This document shows, piece by piece, positions 16,380 to 28,539 of a stretch of DNA of 64,000 nucleotides. Under the pieces are notes generated by a model. That model worked only from the letters and a program-made list of their open reading frames with translations, ran no database searches and was not told the origin of the DNA. The position numbers and the translations under genes were made by a program. The stretch covers positions 1,054,001-1,118,000 of the forward strand of contig JANFAH010000013.1 in NCBI GenBank assembly GCA_024663395.1, in the 5' to 3' direction. This DNA is from Pisolithus tinctorius (Eukaryota; Basidiomycota; Agaricomycetes; Boletales; Pisolithaceae). Every line of letters begins with the position of its first letter. Positions within the stretch are counted from its first letter, which is position 1.

Positions 16380-19300
16380 CTGTTTCGAAGTGGTTTCATC
16401 TTACTCCATTCAAGCGCATATGGAAGTCTCCAGTTATGGGCAGGGAGCAATGACTCTATGATGAACTCTATACATCTGATGCCTGGAATACTGCTCACGA
16501 TGATGTGCAAAAGCAGCGGAGAGATGATGGTTGTATGCTTGAACGAGTAATCGCTGGTTTGATGTTTTGGTCCGATAGCACTCATCTTACTCAGTTTGGC
16601 CATGCAACTGCATGGCCTGTGTATCTGTTCTTTGGGAATTTATCCAAGTACAAGCGTGCATCTGCCAGCTCCAGACTCTGCCATCCAGTGGCATTTATTC
16701 CATCCATAAGTTTTCGCCCAGTTGGTGTTGACCTGGCACTAATGTGTAGTGTTGTCTAGCTTCCAGAATCACTGATGACTTTCTTGAACAGTCTCACAAA
16801 GAAAAAGAATCATGCGGATTTGCTGACACATTGTAAATGTGAGCTTTTCCATGCTGTGTGGAGGATAATGTTGGACGACGAGTTCATCGAGGCATACAGA
16901 TGTGGTATGGTGATCAAATGCCACAATGGGGTGCTCCGTCGTGTCTATCCCCAAATTTTCACATATTCAGCCAATTATCCAGAAAAGTATGTCAAGCACT
17001 CCCTCACTGCCCTCACAACAATTTCAACTTCATTTCACAGGATCATTCTTGTGACTATTCATGACAAAGGATTATGTCCTTGTCCCAGGTGTTTCCTTCC
17101 AAAGTCCTCATTTATTCGCCTCAGATTCGCCTCGGACCTCAAGAGACGGCTCTCCCATACACGGGCCTATCTGCGAGACAAGGTTTGTGCTGCAAGACGT
17201 GCAATATATAACCTTGGAAACCCCATCAAGGGTACCACAGTGGAGAGAATTCTGAAAGATTACTCACTGGTACCTACATTGGTGAGACAGATATCTTCAT
17301 GTTTTCCCTCATGCTAAACACCTGAGCAAGAATACATTTGCTGAACGCCTGTCACCATTCGGTTTTGAGATATTCCCCATCCTTGTCATGGATCTTATGC
17401 ATGAGTTTGAGCTTGGAGTATTGAAGTCTATTCTCAAGCATTTGATTCGAATACTTTATGCTATAGATCTGACCCTAATCTCCACATTGAATGAACGGTG
17501 AGTGCCCTGAGCATACCCAACCTGTCATTAGCAACTTGATTTTATTGCTGAAAATAATATCACAGATTTTCTGTGATACCACCATTTGGAATTGATGGAA
17601 TCCACCGTTTTCCACCTAATGTGGCAGAGATGAGACAGTGGGTTGCCAGGCACTTTGAAGACATGCTACAGGTGTGTTATATTTCGCTGGGCATCTTTAT
17701 TGAAGGGGCTGAACTGTCAGTGCAGTGCTCGATCCTGGCTTTCGAAAGCTTGTTCCCCACAAAGGACGATGCCATCGTCAAAACACTTTTGTTTCGTCTT
17801 GCTGAATGGCATGCCCTTGCGAAGCTTCGAATGCACTCAGACGATTCCCTGGCTTGGCTCAATCAGGCTCTAAAAAAGCTTGCAACCGAGATTCGGAAAT
17901 TCCAGCAGAATACCTGTAAGGCATTCAAGACATGTGAACTTCCTGGTGAAGCTGCTGCACGACATAGGTGACAACAAGCCCAGATCAAATCGGGTGACTC
18001 AACAAGATCCTCATCATCAACTGCTTGCCCAAAGTCCTTCAATGTCCTTACTTACAAATTTCACGCACTTGGCGATTACATGAGAACCATCCAAATGTTT
18101 GGTACTACTGACTCCTACACAACACAGACTGTAAGTGGACTGCAGGTGTTGATGTGCCATCACTGAAAGTTACATGACAGTGATTCCTAGGGCGAACTTG
18201 CTCACTGCCTAATCAAGAAATTTTATCGACACACAAATAAACGGGATGTTGCAATGGGACTCGCAAAACAAGAGAGATGGCAAACACATATCCAGAGGCA
18301 GCTTGGTGATCATACAAGCCAAGAGATGATCCCTAATGCTATTTCGCCAGATGGAAATGAATCATTGTCATGAGAACCCCACCATGTCATGCATGTTTTA
18401 CTGTGCAATGCATTCAACCTTGCGAGTTTTCTTAGAGAAAACCAATCAGATCCCATCATGAAGGTAGGACAAGTGAGCAGTAAGTCTATCCTCAATTCTT
18501 ACATCTCCCATAGAACTTTGTGCCAAAAATGAAAGATCACCTCTTATCTTGACTAAACAGTTATGAGTATTACAGTGATGAACACTTATTCACTGATGAG
18601 GAATGCAACAATCTCAGGATCATTGGTGGTTTGAACCGGGTCATTGAATCAACTATCTTTCGAGTCAACTACACCACATACAACATCCATCGCGAACAGG
18701 ACATCATGCAGCCAGGTCCTGGATGCTTTCTCATGACGCTATCACGGGAAGATGGACTCAACACACATCCATTTTGGTATTGCCAAGTTGTTAAAGCATT
18801 CCACATCAAGGTTTTTCATGTTGGACCCAACGCACGGTGTCGTTCTCAGCAAACCATGGAAGTACTATGGGTTCGCTGGCTGGGAGTAGAGCCCAACTAC
18901 AGCTGGGGTTTCCAGGTAGCATGGCTTCCCAAAGTCGGTTTTGTTCCAGAGAGCGACAGCAATGCCTTTGGGTTTCTGGACCCTTCACTCGTGATTCGTG
19001 GGTGTCATCTCATACCCTCTTTCTCTGATGGCCACACAACCTTGCTACTGAGGCAAGGGGCTTCTGTCGCAAGATGTCCAAACGAGGATGATGATTGGCA
19101 TTCATATTATGTCAACATGTATGTTGGTTTCTAGTACTTCTGATTCAATACTCAAAAACAAAACTAGTTTTGTAGATCGAGACATGTTCTGTCACTTTGC
19201 CACGATAGGCATTGGACACGAGATACAGTATCCCACACAAGCAGTGTTTGGTCTTAATGGCGAAAGTGGTGAACAAGATGACGAAGAATCAGACTCGGAC

Positions 19301-19498
19301 AGTGAAGACCGTGCTTGCACTAGCAGGTGTAACATAGGGGATCTACTTGCAGATCAGGCACGTGATGGCTGGAATTGGGAGAGCAGTAGTGAGGGGGATG
19401 AGGAGTCTGGAACTGAGGCAGAATACGAGGACGGAAGCGATGAAATTGACCTGGAAGACAGCAGCAATGGTGATGACGACGACGATGTCAGGTTCTAG
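16380..19498 (+). pseudogene. Plavaka-type transposase, 3' part (after the gypsy insertion)
   Basis: After CTGT (16380-16383) the frame continues that of 4822: EAV then SKWFHLTPFKRIW. Family blocks in order are WNTAHDDVQKQRRDDG, GLMFWSDSTHLTQFGHA, CKCELFHAVWRIMLDDEF, CPCPRC, VMDLMHEFELGVLKSIL, RFPPNVAEMRQWVARHFED, RLAEWHALAKLRMHSDDS, FNVLTYKFHALGDYM, TDSYTTQ, and IFVDRDMFCHF with an acidic tail. Splice sites explain the frame changes, for example gtatgtc...cacag near 16988-17040, gtgagac...gcaag near 17281-17330, gtgagtg...cacag near 17500-17565 and the last intron near 19117-19167. Four in-frame TGA codons (16451, 17969, 18371, 18550) break the gene. It would cut and paste a CACTA-like DNA element if intact. 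Confidence 0.85.
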
Positions 19499-20180
19499 TA
19501 ATGTACTCATTTGATAAGTTGCCCGAATATCTTGGAGCTTGATACTTCTGTTTCCAAGTTCGAAGGACGCGACATTGTATTATCATAGTATTATCAAGTG
19601 TGATCCTTAAAGATCGAGTCGGTGACTTCCATAACAGTTGATAGATGAACAACATTGCTTTGTATTGTTCATGCTATCCAGTAAACCAGGCCAGAAAAAT
19701 CTAATGTTAAGGCATGTCTGTAATCTATTGCCAGCACATACAAGGTAGCATCATTTCACTTCATATTTCAAATCACCCATGAGGTATACCACATCACATG
19801 GTTCTACGTGAAGTTGGGTGAACACATATGGTTCGCTTCGAAGAGACGCAACGCACTCCTCTGTCCTCGGGGTCTACCTTGACTGTCTACTTCCTGTCCT
19901 CATCTTACCCAACTCGGCGGCTACAACCCCTAGAAGTCGATGTCCATACGTTGAGTTTGGGTGATTGAGGATAGGATCCTAGCCAATCTGAAACAAGAAC
20001 AATCCATTCATTCAGGTGTCTCCGGACGTATGGAAAGTACTGTAGGGTATATAATCGGACCCTGCAGTCGAAGGAGTCGCCACTGAATTGTTGTTGACGG
20101 TTTGCAAGCCATTACTACATCGTATGAAGTGCAGCATCATGGTACAGTGAGACTAGTCGACTAACTTGAACTCAGCAAAC
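19499..20180. other. no gene seen
   Basis: This is the 3' flank of the transposase and should contain the right transposon end if one survives. I found no convincing terminal inverted repeat. No ORF is supported. Confidence 0.4.
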
Positions 20181-20964
20181 TTACAAAGCCAAAATATCTA
20201 CGATCAGAGTCACCACCAACGTGAGCATCATCAGATACACATGTATGAAGGCATCGTCACCAAGTGAGGGATACCCACTCTCCCCCGTAAGGAGTGACTC
20301 TACTATGAACACCAACCACCGGAATATTGGCAACCCCACTAACCCAGTGACAACCAAACGCTTGAAAGTGCACGTACGGATCTCCTACAATTATCAGTTG
20401 TTGTTAACATAATCAGCAACAATAGTAGGGGAAATGTGGCATGCTTACTGTAACGATTTGAGGCCGCAGCCACTGGGCAGAGTCGAGAACAATAGCAAAC
20501 CCGATGCCGCTCGCAACACACAACAGAGCACATGAAACGGCAACCATGAGGCAAAACAATGGAAGCACCACTCTTGGGGACTCGAGTTTGCCGAGTGTGG
20601 ACAGAATAAACATTCTGCATTCGTATAGGTGTAAGTTAAGGATATAGATCAGGATGTTGAACATACGCTTTCACGACAGAGGCACAATTAACAACATGCA
20701 TCGCGCGGGTGATCAACCTCTGTTTGAGAGCGTTCCACTCCGTTTTATCTTCATCTTCTAAGATTTGGCAAAATCTTCCAAGTGAAGGTGTGCCGATGAA
20801 GACGAAGGACAAGCCTAGACACACAGTTGGCTACAGCATAGATCATCAGGAGATGCACACGCACCACGCAGAAAACGCTGAGGGATACTTTCACTTGGAT
20901 TCACGGCGGGCGTGTCGGGGGTTGCCTCCATACCCTTCTCGGGCATAGCGGTGGCCTGCCCCAT
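20181..20964 (-). CDS. small multi-exon membrane protein, paralogue of the next gene
   Basis: I do not recognise the family. ATG 20964 is followed by a polar N terminus of about 35 residues. A 49-nt intron ending near 20814 leads to GTPSLGRFCQILEDEDKTEW. A third exon (about 20617-20448) holds hydrophobic helices (VVLPLFCLMVAVSCALLCVA; later IGFAIVL). The last exon starts EIRTCTFKRLVVTGLVGLP and ends VVTLIVDILAL with stop 20181-20183. The order and the exon borders match those of the divergent gene at 21369-22210. The sequence predicts several membrane helices and a cytosolic acidic segment. It lies head-to-head with its paralogue, about 0.4 kb apart. Confidence 0.6.
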
Positions 20965-21368
20965 TCCCTCCGCGAAATCAAGTGAATTTTTCTGAACAGA
21001 CACGGTCGGCGTTGTGGAGAAAATGGATTTATCGGTGACCTACCTCGATAGACGCGCTACACGAGAGCGTTCGCGTCAGTATGCGTCGACAGGGGCAGCC
21101 TGCCGTACTCACTTAATTAATGACATTGTTGTGAAGGCAACGAACACGGTATAAACAAGCGCAAACTACGGGGTTTTATACACGAACCTAAACACGTGAC
21201 CGTTCACCATTGACCTTTCTTTAGCTGCCAGGTCACGTGCTTCTGGCTTATGTACAAAATGCGGCACGTTACCCCTATCGACTTGACGCGGACTTTCGTG
21301 TGGCGTATCTGTTTCAGGTACTTTCAATATTTACAGTCGGGCTCGCATTCACAACACTTAGCGTGTCC
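20965..21368. other. shared divergent promoter region
   Basis: About 400 bp between the two head-to-head paralogues. It contains cacgtg at 21194-21199 and gtcacgtg at 21232-21239, E-box-like sites. Short ORFs within it have no supported identity. Confidence 0.4.
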
Positions 21369-22210
21369 ATGCAGAATCCTGTATCCACTGCAATGCAAGA
21401 AAAGCTTACAGGGGAACATTCCGACATACCCCTCCTGAATTCGAGCACTGAGTCTGAAGATTCTACCAACCCTCAGCATGTCCGCCGCTGTACGTTGTGC
21501 ATTCATTCTCTGCAATTTTATTATTTACGATTTATCCAACTTCGTATTCAGACCTGTCCATCGTCTTAATGGGCATACCTTCTTTCCAGAGATTTGTTCA
21601 AGCTGCAGAGCAGGCGGACGAAACTGAGTGGCGTAATCTCAAACGCGAGTTGATGCACCATATGTCACTTGTAAGGCCTAGTATTCTTGGTATCACTTTG
21701 TATGTCCTGCACCGTGATGTTTCCCATCTGTCTTCCTGTACTCACACCTACGCAAATGCAGATCGTCCCTTATAGTTCTCCTGTTTTGGCCGGAACCCCA
21801 GACCCCAGGAACAGCATTTCAACGGAAGTGCTTCTTGAGTGGTGGCTTGTTATCTGCTCTGTCTCTTGCAAGTTACCTTGGGGCCGCTTGGTTTTTGAAC
21901 ACCGTCCAGCCTCAGGTTGTCAGGGTAAGGGTGCCACCCTTTCTCCCCTGTACTTGTTGCTGATATCTATCACGCTCTCTTGAAAAAATGATGACCATAG
22001 GAGATGCGTACAAGCAAACTCAGGCTCACAGCTATTTCCATTTTGTTGGGAATGCCATCATTCTGGAATCTTTTGAGCATATATTCTTACCTCATTGGAG
22101 TGTGCGGAGCTTTCTGGCTCGATAATTGCACCTTTATGACAGTGATGACAATCGTGGTCATCACTTTTATAACTGTGATGCCACTGGTGACTTGTACTTT
22201 GTTGTCCTAG
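21369..22210 (+). CDS. small multi-exon membrane protein, paralogue of the preceding gene
   Basis: ATG 21369 begins MQNPVSTAMQEKL, a polar N terminus. An intron (gtacgttg...tattcag) gives RRYLSIVLMGIPSFQRFVQA and then EQADETEWRNLKREL, which aligns with the minus-strand gene (GTPSLGRFCQ...DKTEWNALKQRL). After a second intron ending near 21762 comes a hydrophobic exon (SSLIVLLFW, then LLSALSLASYLGAAWFL). The final exon begins EMRTSKLRLTAISILLGMP and contains two more helices before the stop at 22208-22210. Function unknown; a small integral membrane protein by composition. Confidence 0.6.
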
Positions 22211-22579
22211 TCACCCTTCACTACGATGTTCCTCACGAGCTGGAAACACGTAACCGTTGAACAAGTGAAAACTTAACTTGGGAGTTAATGAAGTCGCTTT
22301 TTCACCGTTGTATACTGCAGGCAGTGACAAGGCCAGTGCTAGGTACGCGATTCAGCGAAAAGTAGCAAGCAGCATGGCTGCTAAAAGTTGAAGAAAGGAT
22401 TCAACCTAGAGTCCGCATCCTGTTTAATAAATCTGATGTCCGGACGTATGACTATCTTCTATCAAGTTGAAGATTCGAGGAGGAAAACTTTTGATAGAAC
22501 ATACGACCAATATTCACGATGCAGACCTCCGACGAATATTACTCTGGAGTGACTCATGATCAAGGAGAAGGCCAGCATC
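22211..22579. other. intergenic, no gene seen
   Basis: Lies between converging 3' ends of the membrane-protein gene and FMO copy 1. No ORF or RNA gene is supported. Confidence 0.4.
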
Positions 22580-24951
22580 TCAGTACCGTTCGCCAAATAT
22601 ACCTTCCTCGTAAGCCTTGATTTCTATGACCAACCATATCAGTTCGACAAAAAACGTCAGCTGAGCCAAAACTCGGTACTCACGCAGCGCGACGTGCTTG
22701 GAGTGGAATCGACACATGGCCAAATTGCCTAACATTGCCCATAGCCCAGCGACTTTCTGGGCCTGAGGCCCCCGTCCTCCCACTTCACGCGCTACGGAGT
22801 ACAATTCTCCTTCATCGTCGAGACCCCAAATAGGTTGGACCGCATCATGCAAGTGACCTGGCAACAACCGCAGGTATGCAGTACGCCCATCCGCATAGCT
22901 ATTTGGCATACTCAGTTAGGCGGCGTCAGAAGTATTGGCGTCCACTCACCCAGTGGCCAAGATAACTACTTCCGCATCAAGGGTTGAACCATCCTCAAAT
23001 AGCAGTCCGTTCGGTGTGAACCTGGTAATGCTGCCGTTGCTTTTGAGTTTGATTTCTCCATCGATGATCTTCTGCGATGCCCCGACGTCTTTTCGTGCTT
23101 GGTTAGCAATCGAGAGTTCCTGGAAGGAAAACCACGAGCAAGACGTACCAAAGTAGTAACCTCCACCCCTCTTCCAAATGAACTGAACTGGTCCGGAATC
23201 ATCTTCTCCCATGTTCAGCTTGAATCCCACCTTGCGGAGACCATCCAAGGTGTCCCTACATAGACATTTACAAAAGATGACAGGCCAATTCCGTCGTGTG
23301 TAAACGCACCTGTCGGCCTCAGCCAAACCTTTCACCACCCGTTGGTGCACGAGTTTAAGGAGGAAGTTTGGGAATGACGCGTTTATGCGATCGGCGATGT
23401 CTGTAGGAGGGCCATTCTCGAGATAAAGCCCTTCGTAGAGACATAATCAAGGACAGAAAATGTCTTAGGCACACGATCTAAGCCTTACCACCCGTCAGTC
23501 TTGGAATCCCCTCTTTCGCTGACATTACGTAGGTTGAACTTCGCTGGACCATCGTGACGTCTAACAGCAGATGCTCAAAGTATTGGTTAAAGGAAGATTT
23601 GGACAAGACCCACCGACTCCATGGTCAACGTAGTCAGCACAGATGTCATGAGCTGTGCGTTGCATGTTAACAATCACCGAAACTGCACGTGTGTTGGTGT
23701 ACCTGATGTGCATGCACCAATGACTACGACCTTTTTCCCTAGGTGGTCCGTTGCCCGCTTGTGTTGACTCGAGTGTAAAATCTGCCCCTTAAACTCGTCC
23801 TTATGACATTCGTAAGCAGCGGTCGCATCTAGCCTTGGCTACAACTTACTTGACAAGGAATGTTGGGTATGTTGGGCAGGCCACTTCCAAAGCCCATAGC
23901 GAGCACGACGTGATTTACATGGAAGACACGTTCCCTTCCATCGCAGCGGACGACCTTGACAGACCACTTCTTTCCATGCGTACCCGGATCGACCGAGACC
24001 ACCTCGGCAGACGTCCACACGTTTAGTTCAAGAGAGTGAGCGTAGGTCTCGAGCCAATCCCCGAGTTTGGCTGCAGGCGGATAAATAGGCCACAAAGAAG
24101 GGAACCTGAAGCAGTCAAAATTTGCTTGGCGATAGCGGGCGAAAGGGACCTACGGCATGTAAGGGAGATGGTCATACCCTAGGTTAATGTTAGCGGTGGC
24201 AAACGTGTTGAGGTATCGCCGTTCACTTACACACAGTGTCGTGCACACAAAGAGCTGCGTACCTGTTCCTCCAATTATCCCCTATGCGTTTGTTTCGTTC
24301 AACTACGAGAGCGCTGATACCGAGCGCCTTCAGGCGTGCGGCAACAGTCAACCCGCTCTGCCCGCCCCCTATAATAACAACACCTGGTTCCTCATCGAGG
24401 AATTCACGCTCTCTTTCCCTTGATTCAATCCACTTTTTATGGTACGGTTCGCTATCTCTTAGCGCTCCAATCTTCTCAGGGAATCCCCTAAGATCCTCGA
24501 GGTTCGTGAACACCGTATGCGCCTTCCACGAACCATCTGCCATGGGGACAAGTCGGAAAATACCCGATGCGTGCCCCACAGTGGTCTCGAAGTCGAAAAA
24601 TGCTTGAATACATACGATGTCCTTGTAGGGCACATGTAACCGTATAAGGTCATTGCGAATCTTGAATGCGAAGGGTTTAAATTTCGGCAGTTGATCTGCA
24701 ATAAACTGTTGAATGGCACCACTTCCCTCATACGTGTGGAAGTCCCAGGTGAGTGCGAGCATGTCACGCCAGAAGGCATCCTCGACAAGTAGACTTGCGA
24801 TCCGTATATAATTTCCACAACTCATAGCATCTGCAAAGCCCAGGAACCATTCTTTAGCAACGGCTTGAGCATCGACGAGGCTGCGGTCGACCACGCTTCC
24901 AAGTCTCTGAAGGGTGGGAAGGGACCTAAGAGGTGTTGCAACTGCAGGCAT
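22580..24951 (-). CDS. NTF2-FMO flavin-containing monooxygenase, copy 1
   Basis: ATG 24951. Residues about 28-150 form an NTF2-like/SnoaL-like fold (FWRDMLALTWDFHTYEG...FDFETTVGHASGIFRLVP). The FAD-binding motif GVVIIGGGQSGL lies at 191-201, followed by VVERNKRIGDNWRNRY. Later exons carry PPAAKLGDWLETYAHSLELNV, the second dinucleotide motif VVVIGACTS, TMVQRSSTYVMSAKEGIP, DTLDGLRKVGFKLNMGEDDSG, LDAEVVILATG (the ATG motif of FMOs) and QPIWGLDDEGEL. It ends IKAYEEGIFGERY. At least nine exons with short introns. It would oxygenate a small nucleophilic or carbonyl substrate using FAD, NADPH and O2, probably in the cytosol. Substrate unknown. First of three related genes on this strand. Confidence 0.88.
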
Positions 24952-25600
24952 ATTCCGTTGTTGAGTGGCGTGGGGCGAAAATATAGGGTGCGAGGATAGC
25001 TTGAAACTTGATGAAGGCCTTACTTATATGGGGGGGTAACACAACATCATAAGAAGTTAGGTCATCTCCGCAACTCGAAGGATTCTGGTACGGTACATCG
25101 TGTCTTCTCGGGAAGAACTGTTACCCTCATTAACCTCTTATCGCCGCATGGGCTGCGACCAGGTGTGTTGTGATATGGTTGCAGCTCTGCATCATGGATG
25201 CACTGTCGATGTAAACGAGACCAGGGTCACATTATGTTTTCTTAGAGGCCCTCGGATAGACTCGGGAAGACCTCCGTGTGGACCTTACATACAGCACAGT
25301 CAGACACGTGCATGAGTGGTGTCTGCTTCGCGCTGACAACCTTATAAAGCCAAAGGAAACGGTGAGTTTCCCATCGGATACCAAAGTGCTCACCGGTAGT
25401 GAATGTTTAAGAGCCCCCGCGCCGCTTGCCGCTCGTCCTGGTAATGCATACAGCATCCGACAAGTGCTTGAAATGGGACAACGCTCCAACCTATTTGAGT
25501 TTAATATAGAGTTCATCCCCCGCAAGCAGGTCCCAAGACTTCGGATTGCGTAGCCGCAGCTGATGACCAATGGCCATTTGCTCTCGGTCAGTGCCAGCTG
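24830..25600. repeat. duplicated FMO 5' end plus upstream region, copy A
   Basis: From inside FMO copy 1 exon 1 through its upstream flank, this segment matches 27474-28030. Shared landmarks are tgcaggcatattccgttgtt, ggtacggtacatcgtgtctt and ctcgggaagaactgttaccc. Similarity fades after about 25590. It includes the putative promoter of FMO copy 1. Confidence 0.8.
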
Positions 25601-27473
25601 CCGAGTAAGTGGAAGGTTACCCAGACTTGTCACGAAGAGAACGGCTCTTCTGTCACCTCTTCTGTTGGTCATTCATTGACTTCGACGCGCGCGTACGTTG
25701 GGGGGATCGGTCACCAGGTTGTTTGATGGACCTGTCCTCTCCCGAACAGACGACTCATGGAGCGTCATTTTGCCACACTCGCAAACACAAGGGAAAACCT
25801 GCATGCCACGTCATTCTCGGAACGTGACACTTGCATGATTGAGAATGGTGTCATCCCGCGGAGATCAGCGCTGATAATTTACCTTTCGTCGATAGCCACA
25901 GTTTAGGCTAGGTTGGGCTCGACTGTGTCTCTCATTAAATGCCTGGCATTTTCAGAGACAATTGCCAACCCGGACGCTTTCCGTTCCATCCTTCCCTACG
26001 CGCCATGTTCAATCTGCACGAAAATCGACTAGACCTCTGGGTAGTGGTTGCAAGGGGATCAGTGTCGTACGATGAAGGACGGACATCCTGGCTACGGATA
26101 ACACCCTTAGCCTCTACCACTTTTTTCATTTATATTTCTTCTAATTCGATTGCAAGTGTACGAGTGCATATAGCCATATGTCGCACGGCGATAATAATAT
26201 CGAGCAAGCCAAAAGTCGCACCGAGTTGGTAAAGTCGCAATCCAAAGAATGGGCTTCGATGTCGATGGGAAGTTGTGAACTCCTACACACATGGGTCAAT
26301 GCCTCACATGGGAATAGAGTGGCCGCTATCGTCGTCCACAGGGTCGTAGAACACAGCACCAGGCTTCTCCAGTTACGTGACACACCTTATAGTCGAGTTG
26401 CGCGGTGCGTGGCTTTAAAAATTCCGCAGCGTGGACCGCCAGCTCGAAAACTTGTAGCAATAAATCGTTGTGATGGGTGATTATACAATGGTTCGACGAG
26501 TTGCTCGATCTTCGCTTTCTGAGCTCGAGCAGTAATTTGGACGCTGTGAAGTTGTTCTTCCTTGTTTTTCAAGCACGGTCAGGGACAGCGCTCGGTCAGT
26601 ACTGTTCTTGCTTCGCGAGTTCGGTTCGGGGGAAGTTCTGCTGGCCAGAAAGGTGTCGCTCTCTGCGGTGAACCGTGGGATTAAATTTTCGTATGGTTAC
26701 TGCACTTGATTTGATTATGTGATCAAAACCTGTGCACCCTGGTTCCAGGGGGGGAACTCCAGTGACAGTACCAGTCAGCTTGCCATAACCTCGACAGATG
26801 CGAAGTAGCACTTGGAACGGGGTGCCGATCTCCACGAAGACGAGTGAGGATGAAATGTCGTGCAGCTCGGGCTGCTTTGGCCGCAGCGATTGGACAGAAG
26901 TGCAGAATTGAACGGACCAACATGCTACTCACTCGGTGTCGATCTGCGAGTCCAGTCCCTTGATTATAGTCGAAGTGGTCCTAGACGTGACCCAGAAATG
27001 AAAAGGATATCCTTTCGTGAACCCGAGGCGACCGTGGTGAGTTGCAGCTGTGTGTCTTGCCGCTCTACAAGTACCAGCAAAACGAGGATCTCTGTCGGGG
27101 GTCTGCCACGCTACATGATGAGATCCCGAGGGCGTTAAACTCGCTACAGGAAGGCATCAACGACGCGGTATTCGTGCCTCCCGACCTCGCTCCTACGATC
27201 GAAACAAGGACGATATTCTTTTACTTCCCCAATGCTTCACCACACCCTTCCTCGCGCACGTGTCCACCTCTCTCGCGTGCAACACTGATGCCAATTTCCG
27301 CCTGTCCGTGTTCGCCTGCTGACCAAATACTTGTCACAGTGCAAATGAATCTGTTCCCTGCGTTTACACTGCCTACCTCCTGCCGTTGTGATGTCGGGTC
27401 ATGGCACTTCGTATTATCCCGTCATCGAAGTTGCTAATAATGTATGAAGTAGCTGACAGCGTCAGTGGCTGCA
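25601..27473. other. long intergenic stretch, no recognised gene
   Basis: Many ORFs of 60-130 codons on both strands, none with a family motif that I recognise. The longest (27042-27437, plus) starts with atg but gives a Pro/Ser-rich tail without domains. Probably decayed sequence between duplicated FMO segments. Confidence 0.35.
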
Positions 27474-27600
27474 CCATAGCATCTGCAAAGCCCAGGAACC
27501 ATTCTTTAGCAACGGCTTGAGCATCGAGGTTGGGGTCAACCGTGCTTCCGAGTTTCTGAAGGGTGGGAAGGGACCTAAGAGGTGTTGCAACTGCAGGCAT
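27474..27600 (-). pseudogene. FMO relic: first 42 residues only
   Basis: The ATG at 27600 starts MPAVATPLRSLPTLQKLGS, almost identical to FMO copy 1, and the match ends after WFLGFADAM, near residue 42. The downstream sequence (QPLTLSATSY) is unrelated, so the gene is truncated. The upstream flank to about 28030 is preserved. Confidence 0.85.
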
Positions 27601-28030
27601 ATTCCGTTGTTGAGTGGGGTGGGGCGAAAATATAGGGCGCGAAGATGGCTTGAAGCTCTTCTTGGTGAAGACCTTACTTATACGAGGGGGTGACACAACA
27701 TCATAAGGGGCTAGATCGTCTCCGCAACCCGAAGGATTCCGGTACGGTACATCGTGTCTTCTCGGGAAGAACTGTTACCCCCACCAGCCTCTTATCACCG
27801 CTTTGGCTGCGGCTAGGCGAGTGGTGGTTTGGCGGTCGCAGCTCTGCAGCACAGATGTACTTCCGGTGTATAACGAGACGAAAGCGACGTCCTGGTGACG
27901 CACACTGCGTCTGACAAGCACTGAGCGGGGAAAAGCTTGGCTCCAATCTGCTTGAGTTTAATAAATGGTTCGCCCTCTGAAAGCAGGGCCCAATGCATCG
28001 GATTGTGCAGTCGCATTGTACATACCGCAC
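27601..28030. repeat. duplicated FMO upstream region, copy B
   Basis: Partner of 24952-25600, with clearly lower identity at its outer end. It still carries tgcaggcatattccgttgtt and ggtacggtacatcgtgtctt. Confidence 0.75.
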
Positions 28031-28539
28031 TAAGGTGCCACTGAGGTGCATAGTCGTCGTTGATCAAACAGAAGGCACTAACATGTCATGATAAGATGAG
28101 ATTATGTAAGAGAAACTGCAGCAGTCAATCATCGTAAGCCACATCCCCTGTCAAACGGTAGCTTTACTGACAAGCAGGTATTGCAACCGAATCAATAAAA
28201 TATCGACACCAATTGCGACGGAAGGAAAGTTACCGCAGCTAAATCGTGCCCATAGGGTATTCGCAACATTCCTTCCATTGCAATGCTTGAGTTTATGTAA
28301 GATGACGCGGATAGCCCACGATATCAGTTTGGACTGTGCCGATTATGGTGACGATCAGACTATTATGACCCGTTTCCTCATCTTCTACTCTTCAGAGGAA
28401 CACCAAGATTCCGAGGTGGTGAGTAGTGCACTGATCGTGCGGGATCTCTGGTGAAAGTAGCTCCGTAAGGACTGTATGTTGATGAGGGTCTCCTCGTCTA
28501 TGTCGCTGATCGCGTTACGCCGTCCTTGCATGGACTGAC
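28031..28539. other. no gene seen
   Basis: No supported ORF. It leads into the kinase 3' relic. Confidence 0.35.

Noticed and set aside
16725..16759. in-frame TAG (16757-16759) as a sixth nonsense codon in the Plavaka transposase
   Set aside because: It can be removed as the last bases of a 42-nt intron (gttggt...gtctag) between FRP and LPESL, so I do not count it as a mutation.
26392..26500. possible extra copy of the palindromic word outside the retrotransposon (gtcgagttgcgc; cgacgagttgctcg)
   Set aside because: Only half of the word matches and the palindrome is absent; a 12-14 nt match is weak evidence.
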